From positions 62,001 to 126,000 of the forward strand of contig JAGMVK010000001.1 in the NCBI GenBank assembly GCA_020747065.1: a stretch of DNA of 64,000 nucleotides, given 5' to 3'. This DNA is from Cadophora sp. MPI-SDFR-AT-0126 (taxonomy: Eukaryota > Ascomycota > Leotiomycetes > Helotiales > Ploettnerulaceae). The translations under genes and the position numbers were made by a program. Below the pieces are notes generated by a model, which was not told where the DNA came from, did no database searches, and saw only the letters and a program-made list of their open reading frames with translations. Shown piece after piece: positions 11,695 to 24,968 of this stretch; positions within the stretch are counted from its first letter, which is position 1, and each line of letters opens with the position of its first letter.

Positions 11695-13614
11695 ATGCTG
11701 CTTCTGCACTCTATTTTCATGATCCTCCTGGCCCTCTTAGCTCTCTCAATCAGCGAAGTTGGCGCTTTCTGTCAATGCGGTTACCGTTCTCTCATCGATG
11801 CAACCTTGACTACTGAGACTTCCAAATCACTCGCTCAATATGGTCGCCCTCCTCGTGGTAATTATACCCAATCTCCAATCTCTGATTCCAACCGGATCTT
11901 TGATACTAAAGTTGCATGCACAGATAACATCAACACCAGTCCTCGTGCTGCCAATCTCGCCACCGCAACCCCATACGTCTGGACCGATCTTTTGGAGACC
12001 GATTTCTTGCACCTGGACGACATTGCAAAGGATAGTGATTGGCAGCGTCAAAACTATTCCGTCACTGCTCAAGCTGCTCGCGGTCCGTACGGGTATGTAA
12101 CAAAAAGATCTTCTCTTCTTCTGTTGGCATCCCAATCTAACGATCTGTACATTCTACTATGTCGTAGCACCTGCCAGACCTTCTTGATTTGACTCAATGT
12201 ACAGCTGATGGAGCTTCTTTCATATACTGGAAGCTGATTTTCTGATATTCTAGTATGCAATTTGACTCTGACAATGTCAAGCTGAATCGTATCAACGATC
12301 CAAAGAATTGGACTGGCCCTGGCGAACTGGGAGGAAATCCTGGACTACAACTCACAGTCGGTGCAGGTTCAACTTCAGATGGCTTCACACGCTGTGCTCA
12401 ACTCAATACTGCGCGCGAGGATATGCTCTGGGGTAGCTACAGAGCTCTACTCAAGCTTCCATCAGTATCCGGAACATGCAGCGCTTTTTTCTGGGTAAGA
12501 TGACCCTTTTGATCTTCCCCACTGACGAATCATGATGTAGAAGCAAATCTGAGTAATATAAAAAGGCTGATCTTATTTCAGTATTTCAATGATTCACAGG
12601 AGATTGATATGGAGCTACTCTCAAGCCAATTCGATCGGAATAATAATTCCTTCCTGATCAATCTGGTCCACCAGTCTCCTCAGTCTGCGTCCCAAGGTTT
12701 CAGCGTCATCGGAAAAGACTACAAAGTTTCGTCTCTGCCTTTCGATCCCACCACAGGCTTCCACGAATACAGAATTGATTACCTCCCAGATCAGATCCTG
12801 TTTTACGGCGATGGACAAGTCATTGGAGTCATGAATAGTACCGTGTCACCCCAACCAGGTCACTTGATTCTCACACATTGGTCCAACGGAGATGCAGGAT
12901 GGTCAGCAGGTCCACCACTTGAGCCCGCAACCTTATCGGTCGGTTATGTTAAGGCATACTTCAATTCTTCGAATCCTTCACGCCAAGCAGATGCCTCGAG
13001 GCGTTGCACGGATCCCAACGAAGCTGGCGCAATCTGCGATATTGAGGATTACACAAGCCCCATCAATATCTCGAGTTCTAAGACCAATGACATGCCTGTT
13101 CCCGCTATCGTATCCGAATTTTTCTTCAATAGACCGAACATGACAGCAAATCAAACTGTGTACAGAAACAAAGGTCCTCGAGTTGCGATCGCGTCAGAAC
13201 TTGAACTGCTGGCAATAGTCTTGCTCTGTATCGAAATTGTAGGTGATCTCGAGAGTCTCTTTGGCCCAATCAAGCAGTTTCTGATCGACGCAGGTTCTTG
13301 TCTTGTAGAGTATGGCGGATTGGCCCTTATGGCTGACAAATGTAAAGTTTTCATCCACCACATTCTACCATCTATACTAACTGGTTGCAGTGCTTACTGA
13401 TACGGAACCCACAATGTCTGAACCCCAATCTGTTGATTTCAAAGCTGACCGAAACAAGCAGTTGGCGGCAATAAGCCAACAAAAGCGCCTACTTGTCAAC
13501 GAGAACCCGCAGAGACTCTACCGCATGTTTTCATGTTCCTCAAATACTTCTTTGACCTGGAAAATCAGCAAGGCAGGTACTGTGATGGATCTGATGCTGC
13601 GGCTGGTGGTTTAG
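11695..13614 (+). CDS. Secreted GH16-type glucanase / concanavalin-A-like glycosidase
   Basis: Exons 11695-12092, 12254-12494, 12582-13341 and 13391-13614 join in phase to give about 540 residues. The N-terminus is a signal peptide (hydrophobic core LLALLALSISEVGA). The catalytic signature of glycoside hydrolase family 16 is present as QEIDMELLS, where the E-x-D-x-E carries nucleophile and acid/base. The downstream FHEYRIDYLPDQILFYGDG and HLILTHWSNGD match the beta-sandwich of this fold. Many N-x-S/T sites fit an extracellular enzyme acting on beta-glucan, or on the fungus's own wall. After the catalytic domain a hydrophobic helix (ELLAIVLLCIEIVGD, about 13200-13245) could anchor it or be a C-terminal signal. 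The last exon is less certain: reading through the last intron would stop at 13400. Confidence 0.8.
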
Positions 13615-15547
13615 ATGTCAGGAAGTCAGACTGGTCATTGAATGGGTACTGGAATGGCAGATAGGCAAATGCTACGATAGGCAGAAGGCATAAAGAATGT
13701 TGTTGTCTCCGTCCCACCAGATCCTTTCCCCACGATTGTGATTGGCGCTCGAGCCGAAAATTCTTTTCGCTTCGAGTAACCTATCAACTGAGGCTCTCTG
13801 AAAATTCCGTAAACAAGCAGCTTGATAAGGAACTAGGTAGGTAATCGTGAAAAAAAATCCACAGGGTAACAATAACCTGTCCACGTTTCGTCTTAGGTTC
13901 AAAGTATCGCACCAGGTTTATTCTGGAGCCCATGCCTGGTGGGATTCGAAATTCCCAAGCAAGTACCTTTATTTTCGTGAAGTTTCCCAGCCACGATCAT
14001 TCATCGCAACACCATAATACCACGCAGAATCCCCAACATGCCAATTTTGGATCGAAAGGAAACTCAGCGAAGGTACATTTGTAGACGATTTTATGACCTA
14101 TCATTCAATTGCGACAAGGTGCAATTTTGACCTTCTGGCCGACACCCTGCTTTGCGAAGCAGCTTCCCGCTCAAGCTTTACGAACACGGTACCAAGAACA
14201 CCACCCTCTTTTCTAAATGTCAACTAAGAAAGCCAACAGACAATATGCTGAGCGAGATAACCAGAATAGACTTGGATGTCGGAGTAATTGTGGAACAAAA
14301 AAGAAAAAGAAAAACAAGTGAGTTCATTCCAGACATTAATGTGGCCGCAGAAACACACCAGAGAGCGAAACCTTTTTTTTTTGTCTTTTTTGCTGTCGGA
14401 AATCTTGAAAGTCGGTAAGAGACTGAGGCGAAGCTTGGAATAAACTCGTACTGAGTTGGAAGGAAGTAGGACCTTGCTCTGATCCAGTCCCATTCTGTCG
14501 GCCTTGTCTCTTGAAGTCTCAACTTTGGACGGTCCAAGACATTTCATCTACTGAATCACCAAAGCCTTACCTTCTATCTTAAAAGGAAGATAATACCAGC
14601 TTACATGGCTTTTGTATTTTCTTTTCTGGGAAGGTTTCCTCTAAAACCTTTACTATGGCTGAATAAAGATCCCCTGGGACAGATCGTTTGGACAGACATC
14701 AAGAAAGCCGCGAGCGCATACCATCTAATTGCGAGCCACCAAGAGGGTCCCAAAGCAAGACATATGAGGAGAACTTGGCAGTGAACGGTCTATCTCAATC
14801 CTCAAATAATGATCACTTGACGTCTAACTCACTCTGCTCACATATCTGACTTTCGGTCTTTGAGTGAACACAAGAAAAGTAATATACGAGCAACTCTTCA
14901 GCTTTTTGCGTTCTACGAGCGTCGCTCAACCAACGACCCCAAGATATTGACAACGTACAGGGGCGTTCCGCTGTACATTATGCATATGCTCTGAGCTTCG
15001 AGCGGTGCATTAAGCATCTATAGCGACGTAAACAACTCTCGCAGGCCGCCATTTCGGGAACAACACGACAAGTGAAGATCCACATTAGGGCCACTCTAGA
15101 GGGCTGGAATTCTGACCCACCTACAGGGGTTTTGACTACTACTTGGTGAGTTCAGAAAGAGAATATGGCTTGCCGTTGCTTATTGAATAGATGGTGGCGA
15201 TCGATGATATCATCACAATATGGATATTTGATGGCTTGGCCATCACCCAGACCTTGCAAAAACGGGCAGGACAGCTTAGATGAAAATTGAACATGAGAAG
15301 TATAAGGCATGCTGGAAAGAGCAGTTCCAAGGCTAGAACGTTCAGAGCCGGCGAAAAGCTTCGCACATAGACCAAGACGACAATGAGGAAGCAGGTGAAG
15401 ATATTCAATCCAATCTTGAAGACTCTAAGTATTTGATAAAATCACACACCACCAATCGATGCAGACTTTGTCATCATCAACTAAGTAATCGTGCCTGTCA
15501 TCTTGTTTATCTAAGTCTTTTCCTTACAGCGCATCTATTCCTCTTTT
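13615..15547. other. Intergenic region, nothing recognised
   Basis: About 1.9 kb between the 3' ends of the convergent GH16 and cullin genes. It contains A-rich and T-rich runs (14295-14390) and short ORFs with no domain. I see no RNA gene or repeat. Confidence 0.55.
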
Positions 15548-18263
15548 CTATGCGACATACACATACATGTTGGTCTCATCGTCACGCTCGAGGTAGTCCT
15601 TATCCAGTAATTCTACAACTTGTCAATACGGGACTGCTGTTAGAAGTAGGCTAGGAACTTACTGTCGATCTGCTCCTTAATTTCCGTGACTTCCACCGCA
15701 CCTCTCTTCTTCGTCTGCTCAATGACCTCCGCAACAAGCTGAGGATGAGCAAGCGACTTTCGACTCTTCATGATGCGGACAATCGCCGCTTGAGTCTCGT
15801 ACTGCCTGTCTTTTTGTACTCTCTCATGTGTGTCCTGATTCTCTTCGGGAGTTTCTTTCAACTGAATTTGGTTGATCTTGATCCTGTACTTTGGATCTCC
15901 AAAGTTTGCATTCACGGTAAAAGTATCCGTAGAATTGACATCACGACCCTTGGGGTGCTTAGTGAGAATGCGGAATTTACCACACGCGAGTGATTGAAGA
16001 GTGCGTTTCAGCTCGGCGTCGATGAGATTGGTAGCTGATTGGATGTCCTTGTACGAAAGATTTTGGTCTCCATCCCCTGCCTCCAGACCATTGAAGAGGA
16101 GAAGGACAATCGCTTGGAAGGCGGAGACGAGAAGTTCCTTAGATCCCTTCTTGAAATTGGCCTTCAGCACGCTGTGAGCCAAGGCCGGCTTCCAGATCAG
16201 TCGGCGACCACTGTGCTTGTTCACGTAATGTCGGTCGTATTTCTCGATGTGCTTTACCACCTCTTTAGGGAGATTGACTTCGATATCTGGGTAGCTTGGC
16301 CATGATGCAGCAGATAGGACAGTAACCTGAAGATCGACGGATCTACTACTTCGGATTTCGGCTTCCTTGTAGGCAGCCATCTCATCCCGGGCAATTTCTT
16401 GGTCCTTGAACATCTGCTCCAAGTTATGAGTGAAGCTGGATCCACACTCGATCTTCAGCTTGGCGAGCATATTCCGCTCGGCGTCTTGACTGGCACTGCG
16501 AGACATCAACAAGCGACGAGCAAGATCCTTTTTGTAGAAGGCCTCGAAAACATCCTTTCCTTCAATGAATCGGAAGAGCTCCAAGGCTTGCTCCAGCTGC
16601 CGGTCAAGTTCTGCATCTTCATCACCGGTGCTCGCAAGACCTTGCTTCTCGGCATCGTCTCTATCTTTGGCATCAGATGTTAGAGACCGCGGTACGGCTT
16701 TCAAGCCTCCTCGAAGTAACTGGTCCATGTATTTGGCGATCATCTCACCAGTTTTTGAGGTGCCGGATACTGCCGTGTTCTTTCTGTCGTTTATGAAGTT
16801 ACCGAATGCTTCTCGAAGAGCGAAGGTAAACGTCTCATCCTTGTCAAAAGCATCGCGAATGATAACGTCAAGAGTGCGCTTCAACTCGAGAAGACGGACA
16901 ACCATCTGATCAACCTTCTCCAAGTCTGTAACGATGGCGGATCCAACCTCCTTGATATAGGCTTCGAAAGGTTCTATCAACTTTGACTGGATTTTCGATA
17001 GACTCAATCGGTTGTATAGCATCTTCAAGGAGGCCATTGAGTTGTTTTCAATCAGCTCAGAGAGACCTTTCTTGTCAAGTAAAATCTTGGAGCGGCTTTC
17101 AATAAGTATGTAATGGGCAGAGTCGTGGAGACTTCGTTTCGTCGTGCTGTCGAAGTTGTATATGTCACAGCGATTGGCCTCCCGATTCAACAGATTGTCG
17201 CAAGACGCGATGTAGTCTTTCATAGAGGAAGTGGCCCGCTCCTCCGCAAACTCCTCGAAATATGTGTTGCTCCGCGTGAGTATTTCTGGCTCGAAGGATT
17301 TTGCGTATATGCCGAAAATATGCAGCATCAAGATGGAGTCTTTGAGAAGCTCTCCATCAAACAGCTCGGTCTGCCTCTCCCGGTCACTTTTGACAAGATC
17401 GCACATTCCCGCTATTGTCTTTTCGCCCAGTCGACGCCCATCCTTTGCTTTAGCTTTTGTAAATGCCGCATGGCGAAATTGTTGAATACTGAGATCCTGA
17501 AGCTGTGGCAAGTCCTTGTAATTCAGCAAATATGACCGGTCGAGATAGCTGAATATTGCTCTCAAGAGTGTCTGGTACTTGTCAGCAACAGGATTCAAGA
17601 GAGGAAAGGGGTTTGAGAGGTGCTTACGGATTGCTCATTCCACCTTGTCCAGAATTTGTGAACCGCTCTCAGTGCATCCACATTGCTAGTGCCTATTTCG
17701 CTTTCGAGCTGTGGCAGCATCTCCTTCTCCAAATAGGTCTTGCATCGGGCTTTAAAGTGTTCGAACAGGACATCTGCCTTATTGCGCCGACATATATATT
17801 CTACACCTCGATATAGGATCTCCAAAGCCACGTCAGTGGTCCGTCCATTGAAAACCGACGTAAAAGCCTCATCAAGCTCATTCCATGTCCGCGTGTAGTA
17901 TGCCTCTGTATCCTTCGTCCGTGAAGCCGTCTTCAGGTTCTTGACCACAAGCTTCCTTGCCCCAATATTCGGTTGAAAGTTCGAATGCATCTGTTGCTGA
18001 GGCTTGAATCCCGTCAAATCAATGACTTTCTGGGGGCCAGATCCTAGCCCTACGCTCTTACTCATGTTCGCAGATAGGCCTTGGTTGCCAGCCGTATGCG
18101 AGGTCTTAAATCGTTTGGAAGAATGCAAAGCGGGCTGCACGCTGGCGCGGTTGGTTTGGTAATCGGGGGCGGGCACACGAGAATGTGATTGATCTGTGTA
18201 CTTTCTCTTCGACTGCTGTGTAGCACTGGAGTTTGTTTCAACAGATCGCTCTGGGGACGGCAT
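15548..18263 (-). CDS. cul4: Cullin-4, scaffold of a CRL4 ubiquitin ligase
   Basis: Three exons (18263-17628, 17571-15663, 15612-15548) give 869 residues. The first ~100 residues are a low-complexity basic leader containing VIDLTGF. Then comes GARKLVVKNLK, characteristic of cullin-4, followed by the cullin repeats and the C-terminal cullin homology domain with a winged-helix tail. The NEDD8 acceptor motif IVRIMKSRK is present, with the modified lysine at about K814, and the protein ends in the usual aromatic NMYVYVA. The last intron (15613-15662) hides this tail from a single-frame scan. By family, Cul4 binds DDB1 through its N-terminus and Rbx1 through its C-terminus and works in chromatin, replication licensing and DNA repair. 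NUP192 lies upstream on the same strand, its 3' end 664 bp from the cullin start. Confidence 0.93.
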
Positions 18264-18927
18264 GGGACGTTATGAACCTTCACAGGACATGAAGGCGTTG
18301 GAGTTTGTGAGAGTTTGCTGTGGGGTTTGACTCGGGCGTAGAGGTACTGGAACGGGCTGCAGATGGTGTCGCAAAGATTTCAAAAAGCTGCACAATGTTG
18401 CCCCAAGAACTTTTAAATTTAGCTTTTGGAGCTGCGTAGATTATAGGTTCGTAGACGAGGACAGAGTGGAAGTGCGAGCTGTGTCGTACGTACTTTACTT
18501 GAAGTGAGTATTGAATACGGATGACGCGAACTTGACGGGTCGAATGGCGATATGGAGAAATGCAGACCTTATCGCCGGCAGGGGTCGAGATCCAACGACA
18601 CGTGACGGAGTCATGGTAATTGAATGTCACCAAGGTGATGGAAGCCACATATTTTCAGAGATTTTAAAGCATGAAGGGTTCAGTGAAGCTTAAAAAGAGG
18701 TAGAAATTTACCGTGGCGACACTAGGCGGGTGTTGAGACTACTTAGGTACAGACGTAAGGACTGAGGTCTTTCGGACATATTCATTGGATGGACATCGAT
18801 TTCATTTTCATTCATCTCCAGACCATGCCATTTCTTCCTTAGATGTGGTACTTCTGAGTAGCCTTGATACTCCCAAATGATATCCCTATCTATCTATGGT
18901 ACAGTGTATCCTGAGACGTGCAACTGT
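18264..18927. promoter_or_regulatory. Intergenic region holding the cul4 promoter and the NUP192 3' end
   Basis: 664 bp between the NUP192 stop and the cul4 start, both on the - strand. No gene seen. It must contain the NUP192 terminator and the cul4 promoter; no specific factor site is claimed. Confidence 0.5.
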
Positions 18928-21900
18928 TCACGTAAACACCGTGAAGCCGTTCGTTGCCTGCTTCTTTTGGGTTGTCTGATCCTCGAACTACATGATGTTA
19001 GCACTGCACTTGCACTTTGAGTTATCTGACATAAAACATACGTCGAGAAAATCTGTGACGGATATGAAGAGCATGTATGACTCTGCCAGTTCATCGATGC
19101 TCTGGTCTGAGGAGCCTGTAGGACCACCCAGCCCAGCTGACTTCTTGAGAACAGAAAGGACGGCCAATCTGTTGTCAGACAGGAATTTGCGCCCCTGATC
19201 AATAGTCTGTTGATTTTGTGACCCCCGACTTAGGACAACCGCACATAGAATGCGCATCACGGCTGCCAACAATTTGTAGTGCTTATCAACCGCATCTGGG
19301 CCCTCAATATCTGCATTCATTAGTGGAAGCAGCTAGAGGCAGTATTGAAGAAATTACATACCAACGCCGAGATCGGGATCGATGGTGAACAAATTCGACG
19401 CATTGACCGAATAAAACAGTCCAGCATTGAGCACAGCTGCTGCTCCAAATCGAGTCTGCGATATGCTCAACAAGAGAGCTAATTTAGCATGACAATATGA
19501 AAGGTACATGTCGACATCTATCAAAATTAGCATCAATATTACGCACGGCCATTCCATGGAGGGCTACCTTGAGGCTCGACGTCTCGTAAATCTGTGGTGA
19601 TGCTTTGTATGGATTCAACGAGAATGCCAATGAAGTTCAGACGCTGCAAAGATTCGATAATGTACTTGGAGTTCTCCTTCTTGCCAAGTTTGACTATTGC
19701 CACGAGTACGAGTAAGGCAGAGATTCGACAAGTCGCCCCCCCGCCATGCGCATCGTCACACACAAAGTCGATAAACCGCTCTCCTGCCGCCTTAATCGTC
19801 TGAATGCTGTGCCGTTTATGGATCCCCGAGATTCCATTTACATCTGACATCCCTGCTAGATAGCGGAAGCAGATGTTGTAGTAGTACTCCTTCAACGCAA
19901 CCTTCGAACCGAGGGTGCTGATTGCTCTGAGCGACACTTGGAATAAGTGGAAAAGCCGATCGCTGACTAGATTGCCCATATCACCTGTCTTGAGCGAGTC
20001 GGTCGTAAAATCCAGACCAAAAACCAACGCTTTGGCAAGGCTGGCAAGCTCCACAGCCTCATCTAGGTCCTCGGAATCGCTCTCTAATCTTGGCATTATC
20101 GTTTGTAGAGCTCGCAAGACGAAAGATGTCCTGGCTATGCCGTCAAATTCACCACTCTCAATCATGACGAGTGTCAGTTGAACCCAAGCTCTCAGTACAG
20201 TCAATCTGGCTGTGCCAATATTCTTGATCTCATTATCTTGCATGTAGAACTCGAGTAGAGCCTGCGCCTGATTATTCACCATGGTTGCATCCTGAGGGTT
20301 GTCTAGTCTCCCGGTGCGGGCAAGCTCGGCTCTTCTCAGCATGAGAAGTTCATTCATTTTACTGATATCGAATGGAGATGAAGTATCCTCAGTATCATCC
20401 AAACAAGCGAATAGGTCCGCCTCGCTGAACCATGAGAGTTGTGGGCTGTTCGGGTTGCGTTTGAAGTCGGGATCCATGAAGTCGAACAGATCGAAAATTG
20501 TAGCGTGATCGATCTTTTGGCCATCATCAACTGTCGTAGCGCCCATGAGTGTTTCAAAAATCCGCTCTCTCAGAGATGGAGAATGACTTCGCACAATTTG
20601 ACGGAGTTCTGTTGATATGTATTGCAGCATGAGGGCTCGACGGAATAGATAATTCGAGAAACAGGTCGCTGATGCAGCGGAAGAGAATGCTGGATTGGAT
20701 AGAACTAATCCATCCCAAGTCATGTTGGGCTCAATGACCCCTTCTCTGACGAACATGAGAAATACAGTATCGTTTGCCCTCATTTCGGACATAACTAACT
20801 TCGACGAGATCGGTGAGCTCCACAGCTCCTTAAGGACCTGCACACCCTTCAGGTTCAAGGCAACCAGCCAGGAGACGGGACCAGATTCGTTACCGACCGG
20901 GGACTGTAGCACAAGGTTCAAGATGGTATGGAATAGGGAGATCCCTCGGTTGAACGAACCATCTGCTTCCACAGTAAGTCCTCCGGAACCACACTCAAAG
21001 CCAAGTAGTAGATGAGCAATAGTTGGCTGGCCAGATGCAGCTCGGAGGCAGGAATTCAAGAAGTCGAGGATATGAATTTGAATGATATAAGCAGACGACT
21101 CTGGGCCCTGGTTGACATCAATGTCCGCCTCCATCTCTCGTAGAAGGATTTTCGATATTGTTTCGGCATCATCATCGAGTGCAGCGATGGCTCTATTTCG
21201 ATCAGAGCCTCTCCCAAAACCCATGATTGGAGGAAATGAAAGCTTTGGAGACGCCGATAGCTTTTCAAGGAGCTTCAAAGATGCTATCACAAGCTCAGCG
21301 TGACCTGTACCACAGTAGCGTCCCAAGTCCGGAAAAATAGTGAGATTATTAAGAACGCCGTCCTCAAAACAGCTGAAAGCAGCACTGGCAACAGGGACAC
21401 GTCGATAATTTGGTTGTGATTTTATCACTGGTCGTATGATATCGAGGTATGTAGGTTGGAGGTTTAAAATTGACGTGATGACGTGGATTCCTCGAAGCAG
21501 ACACAAAACCAGTGGTGAATCCGGCGCAGCGCACGCGATATCTGCTGCATCTTGATGAACTGCAGCAAACACCGCAGCCATGACTTTCTCGTTAAACATC
21601 CATTCCATTACTCTCGAGAAAGGATGCAGAAGAACATAATTCTGCAAATTAGAGGCTTGGATAGCTGCATCGACCGAGACATTGGTTTGGCTTGCGAATA
21701 TGACAAGATCCTCATTGAACGTGTCTAGGCAGGTTGCAATAAATTCCAGGCAGGTCAGTTGCAACAGCCTCACTTGGACTATCTCGTTGAGCTCTTGAGG
21801 CTGCGTAGCGAATATCTCACCGAGGGCGAAATCGACGTAAGGGTCAATGCCAGGTTGGCGAGTTGAGATGCCCAGGCTTTCCGGGAAAGGTAGCCCATCG

Positions 21901-24236
21901 TGAAGCCCAGCCTCATCTTTATATGGAAGCACGAGAGCATGAAGGAGTCCTATAAATGCATTCGGCTCCTCGAAACCCGACGCTAGACCTCTGAGTATAG
22001 CTCCCATTGACGCAGCAGATGTTGTCACTGTTGCTGAAGCCTTTGGGGCGGTAGCTCCCGAAGAATACCCACCTGTGATCCAGACATCAAGAGAAGCCCA
22101 AAGGTATTCGCCAGCCTCTCTTGTCTTATGACTGAGGAGTGACTTCAGTGTTGTGAAAGCACATGCTCTCAGTCGAGGTTGAATAGCGCTGCTAGCAAGC
22201 TGAAATAGCAGGTCCGTGAGATGAAAAGTAGGATGCTGGGCCAAGAAGTTCCTGGCAGCTTCGCTTTCTGAACAAAGTCGCGTGATTAATCGCAGATATG
22301 ATTCAAGCATCATGGCTGACTCTGGTTCAGCTTCTGCGAGGTCGCTGTGAGGTTTTCCGGATCGGAAATTCTGGGGTTGAGGCAGTGCTGGACGGTCGCG
22401 AATTTTGGACGAGAAAAAGGTTAATTCTTTGAATATCTGGTTCCAGGTCAAAGATTGCGTCCTCCTCATTTTACCAGAGGACTGTGGTCCCTCGTCTAAC
22501 AGCAAGTGATGCGCAGCAGTTGCACAATCTTCGTCTTCTGAGATAGCCTGGAGCATTTCGCAAAACGCACTGACCAGAGGTGTTGATGCTCGCTTCGAAG
22601 CCCAATGAACAAAACCAAGGAGTGCCCCATCAGGAACATCCCAGAATCCATCATATGCAGCTTTGGACCGCCCCTCAAAGACGTAGGATATAATCACAAT
22701 GAACTTCTCAAGATCAAGATCGTGTTCGTGCTCCTTGCTCGATTGTCGCTGCTCATCTTCCTCGGTTCGCAGCTTTCTCAGCACGTCAGGGAGATTAGTG
22801 ATGAATGCCTCAATAAACCCCTCAAGCTGCTCCATTTGGACTTTCTGAAAGTCTGGTGAGAATGAAACCGTGTCATTCAATATTACTGGGACTTTTCGTT
22901 GCAACCATTGGCGGAGACCATGACGAGCTGGATCTTGCCACTCTGGAGCCTTCACATCTGCAGATATGGAAAGGAGGAAGTCGAAAGCACCATCTTTCAA
23001 GGCTTCCGAGAACTGTATCGATCGTTGGGTCGCCTCTTGAGAATTATCATTAGCACTTAGGGACAACAGTTCATGTAAGGTAATGCTTGTACTTACCAGT
23101 GGCGAGCTGTTCATCAGGGATGCTTCCGTCAGAATGCTCGACATACCAGCCACTGTACTCGGCAAGCCAAAGCGCTTTAACTGTAGCATGGACATATGTC
23201 AAAGCCCATATGTGATTATCATCGACGTGGGCAAATATTTTGTCGTTTAATGCTCTTGCATCAATCAGATCTCTGCCTGGCTCGGAACCTCCAAAGCGTG
23301 AGATGCATGCTGCAAGCGCGGGGAAATAGTGTACTGTTGGACTATTAGTAGTCTATCCACGATTGGTATCATGACATATCGAGACCACGTAAACACTTGC
23401 TTTACTTACATAGCATGTTATCGTACTTGTCAGCTTTCTGAAGGATAGCTAAGACTCGATCCAAATCTGCTTCGACACAGTGGTTTTCCTTGACCAGGTA
23501 CACTAAAATAACGCCAATCGATTCGTGCTGTTTGATGAGGCTGACACGCTGATACTCGATGGCTTCTACTGCATCTACCTGTTGGGCCTGACCCAGGAGA
23601 GATGCACGATTTAAGCTATCCGCCAACCCTTGAAGTCTCGCCTTGATATCATCCATACTGGCAAGACATCGTTGGGCATATCTCGCCGAACCGGTATCTG
23701 GCTGAACGATTTGCGCCACAACTGCCTGCATATCCTCCCGAAGAGCCTCATCATGATCTTCATCTGCAGACTGCTCTAAAATCAACAGCAGACAGTCCAG
23801 AACAGTCTTTCGTCGTTGGTGATACCGAATTATGGAGTTCGTAAGGGCTGATCGTCCAGAAGAGTCTGTTTCATCTTGAACCTCTAGAAATATCCGGGCA
23901 GCGTCAAGTTCGTCAAGGTTTAATTCGTTGGCTAACTGCAATACGCCTTGCTGGAAATCTTCATTGATGGTGTACTGGTCGCCGTCTATGTCAAGCTTTC
24001 CTGTATTCGGTCAGTCACCTGCGGTCCAAAGGGTGGCATATGAAGATCATACCTGTAGCTAGGCTCTGGCGGCTCTGGTCACTGCGTGGCTTCTTGTCTA
24101 GGAGATTCCTGAAGTCCCTTATGTGCGCATCAAGCTGTGCCCCCAGACGCTCGATACTGGACAGTCGGGACTCCGAAAGAGCAAGTAAATCTGCGTGCAG
24201 CGCCTGAAGGCTTTCCAAGCTATTCAGATCCGCCAT
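18928..24236 (-). CDS. NUP192: Nucleoporin Nup192 (Nup205 family), inner-ring scaffold
   Basis: Seven exons join in phase to 1654 residues: 24236-24053, 24000-23410, 23333-23097, 23035-19568, 19517-19362, 19310-19042 and 18987-18928. That is the usual length for this all-helical scaffold. N-terminal MADLNSLESLQALHADLLAL, then ELNLDELDAARIFLE, LLHYFPALAACISRFGG and WYVEHSDGSIPDEQLA are recognisable landmarks of the Nup192/Nup205 family. The rest is alpha-solenoid without enzymatic motifs. By family it sits in the inner ring of the nuclear pore complex with Nup188, Nic96 and Nup53. It is transcribed divergently from TEL1 across 732 bp. The short terminal exon adds only about 20 residues (FEDQTTQKKQ...). 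Confidence 0.9.
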
Positions 24237-24968
24237 TGTTCAAACTCGATGCGCCAGGCGGCGCGGGCGAAGGCTCGTTGACAAAGGTTCCAGCATAGGA
24301 AGGCAGAGAGCCTAAGAGATATGCATGGATGCTCCTGACTGGGTGTCGTGGCGGCGCAGTCGCAGTCACTGGCGTGGTGTAGTGGAAAATTGAGGTTCTC
24401 GAGATGTAAAGTGATGTTTTGGACGCCAAGGATTTGTTGACTGGGATTCGAATTTTGAAGCTCCAGCTCGCGTCTCATCGGGCGCGTCGTTCGAACCAGC
24501 TCCACCTCCAGCCTAGCCCAGCTGCTCAGCCGAGCCAACATCAACATCAGATGAAAGTTCCAATTCGAATCCGGGACATGCATTGAATCTCGCAGCCACC
24601 AAATTCTTTAATACGACACTGCGACATACCTTATATTGCCCATTCATCCGCCGACGAAGTCATAGCTTGGGATCATCTGCTGTGTTCTCCCCGCGAGCCG
24701 AATTCCTGCAGCCTTGTTTCTCCTTCGCCCATCACACAGCCTCGAGCTTGCGACAGGACCTTCTTCTTCCACAGAATAAGAGCTTCTGGATTTCGCATCA
24801 TCGTAGACAACAGCAACAAAGCTCTGAAGCTGCATCGGTTCCTCCGCCACCTCCCCGCTTCCCCCGCCGACGGAATCGAGCCCCACAGAGCCTCGTAAAT
24901 CTACACTCTGCAGCTGCAGTGCTCTGCCGTGGAATAGCGATGAGAAGTTGCTGCGGCGCTCATAGAAG
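24237..24968. promoter_or_regulatory. Shared divergent promoter region between NUP192 and TEL1
   Basis: 732 bp separate the start codons of NUP192 (-) and TEL1 (+). ORFs here conflict in frame and end in TEL1 exon 1, so I regard them as chance. It must hold both promoters. GC- and CT-rich stretches occur at 24480-24530 and 24840-24880. Confidence 0.6.

Noticed and set aside
11265..11816. Several ORFs upstream of and overlapping the GH16 start
   Set aside because: They overlap in conflicting frames and come from CT-rich promoter sequence; the signal peptide at 11695 defines the real start.
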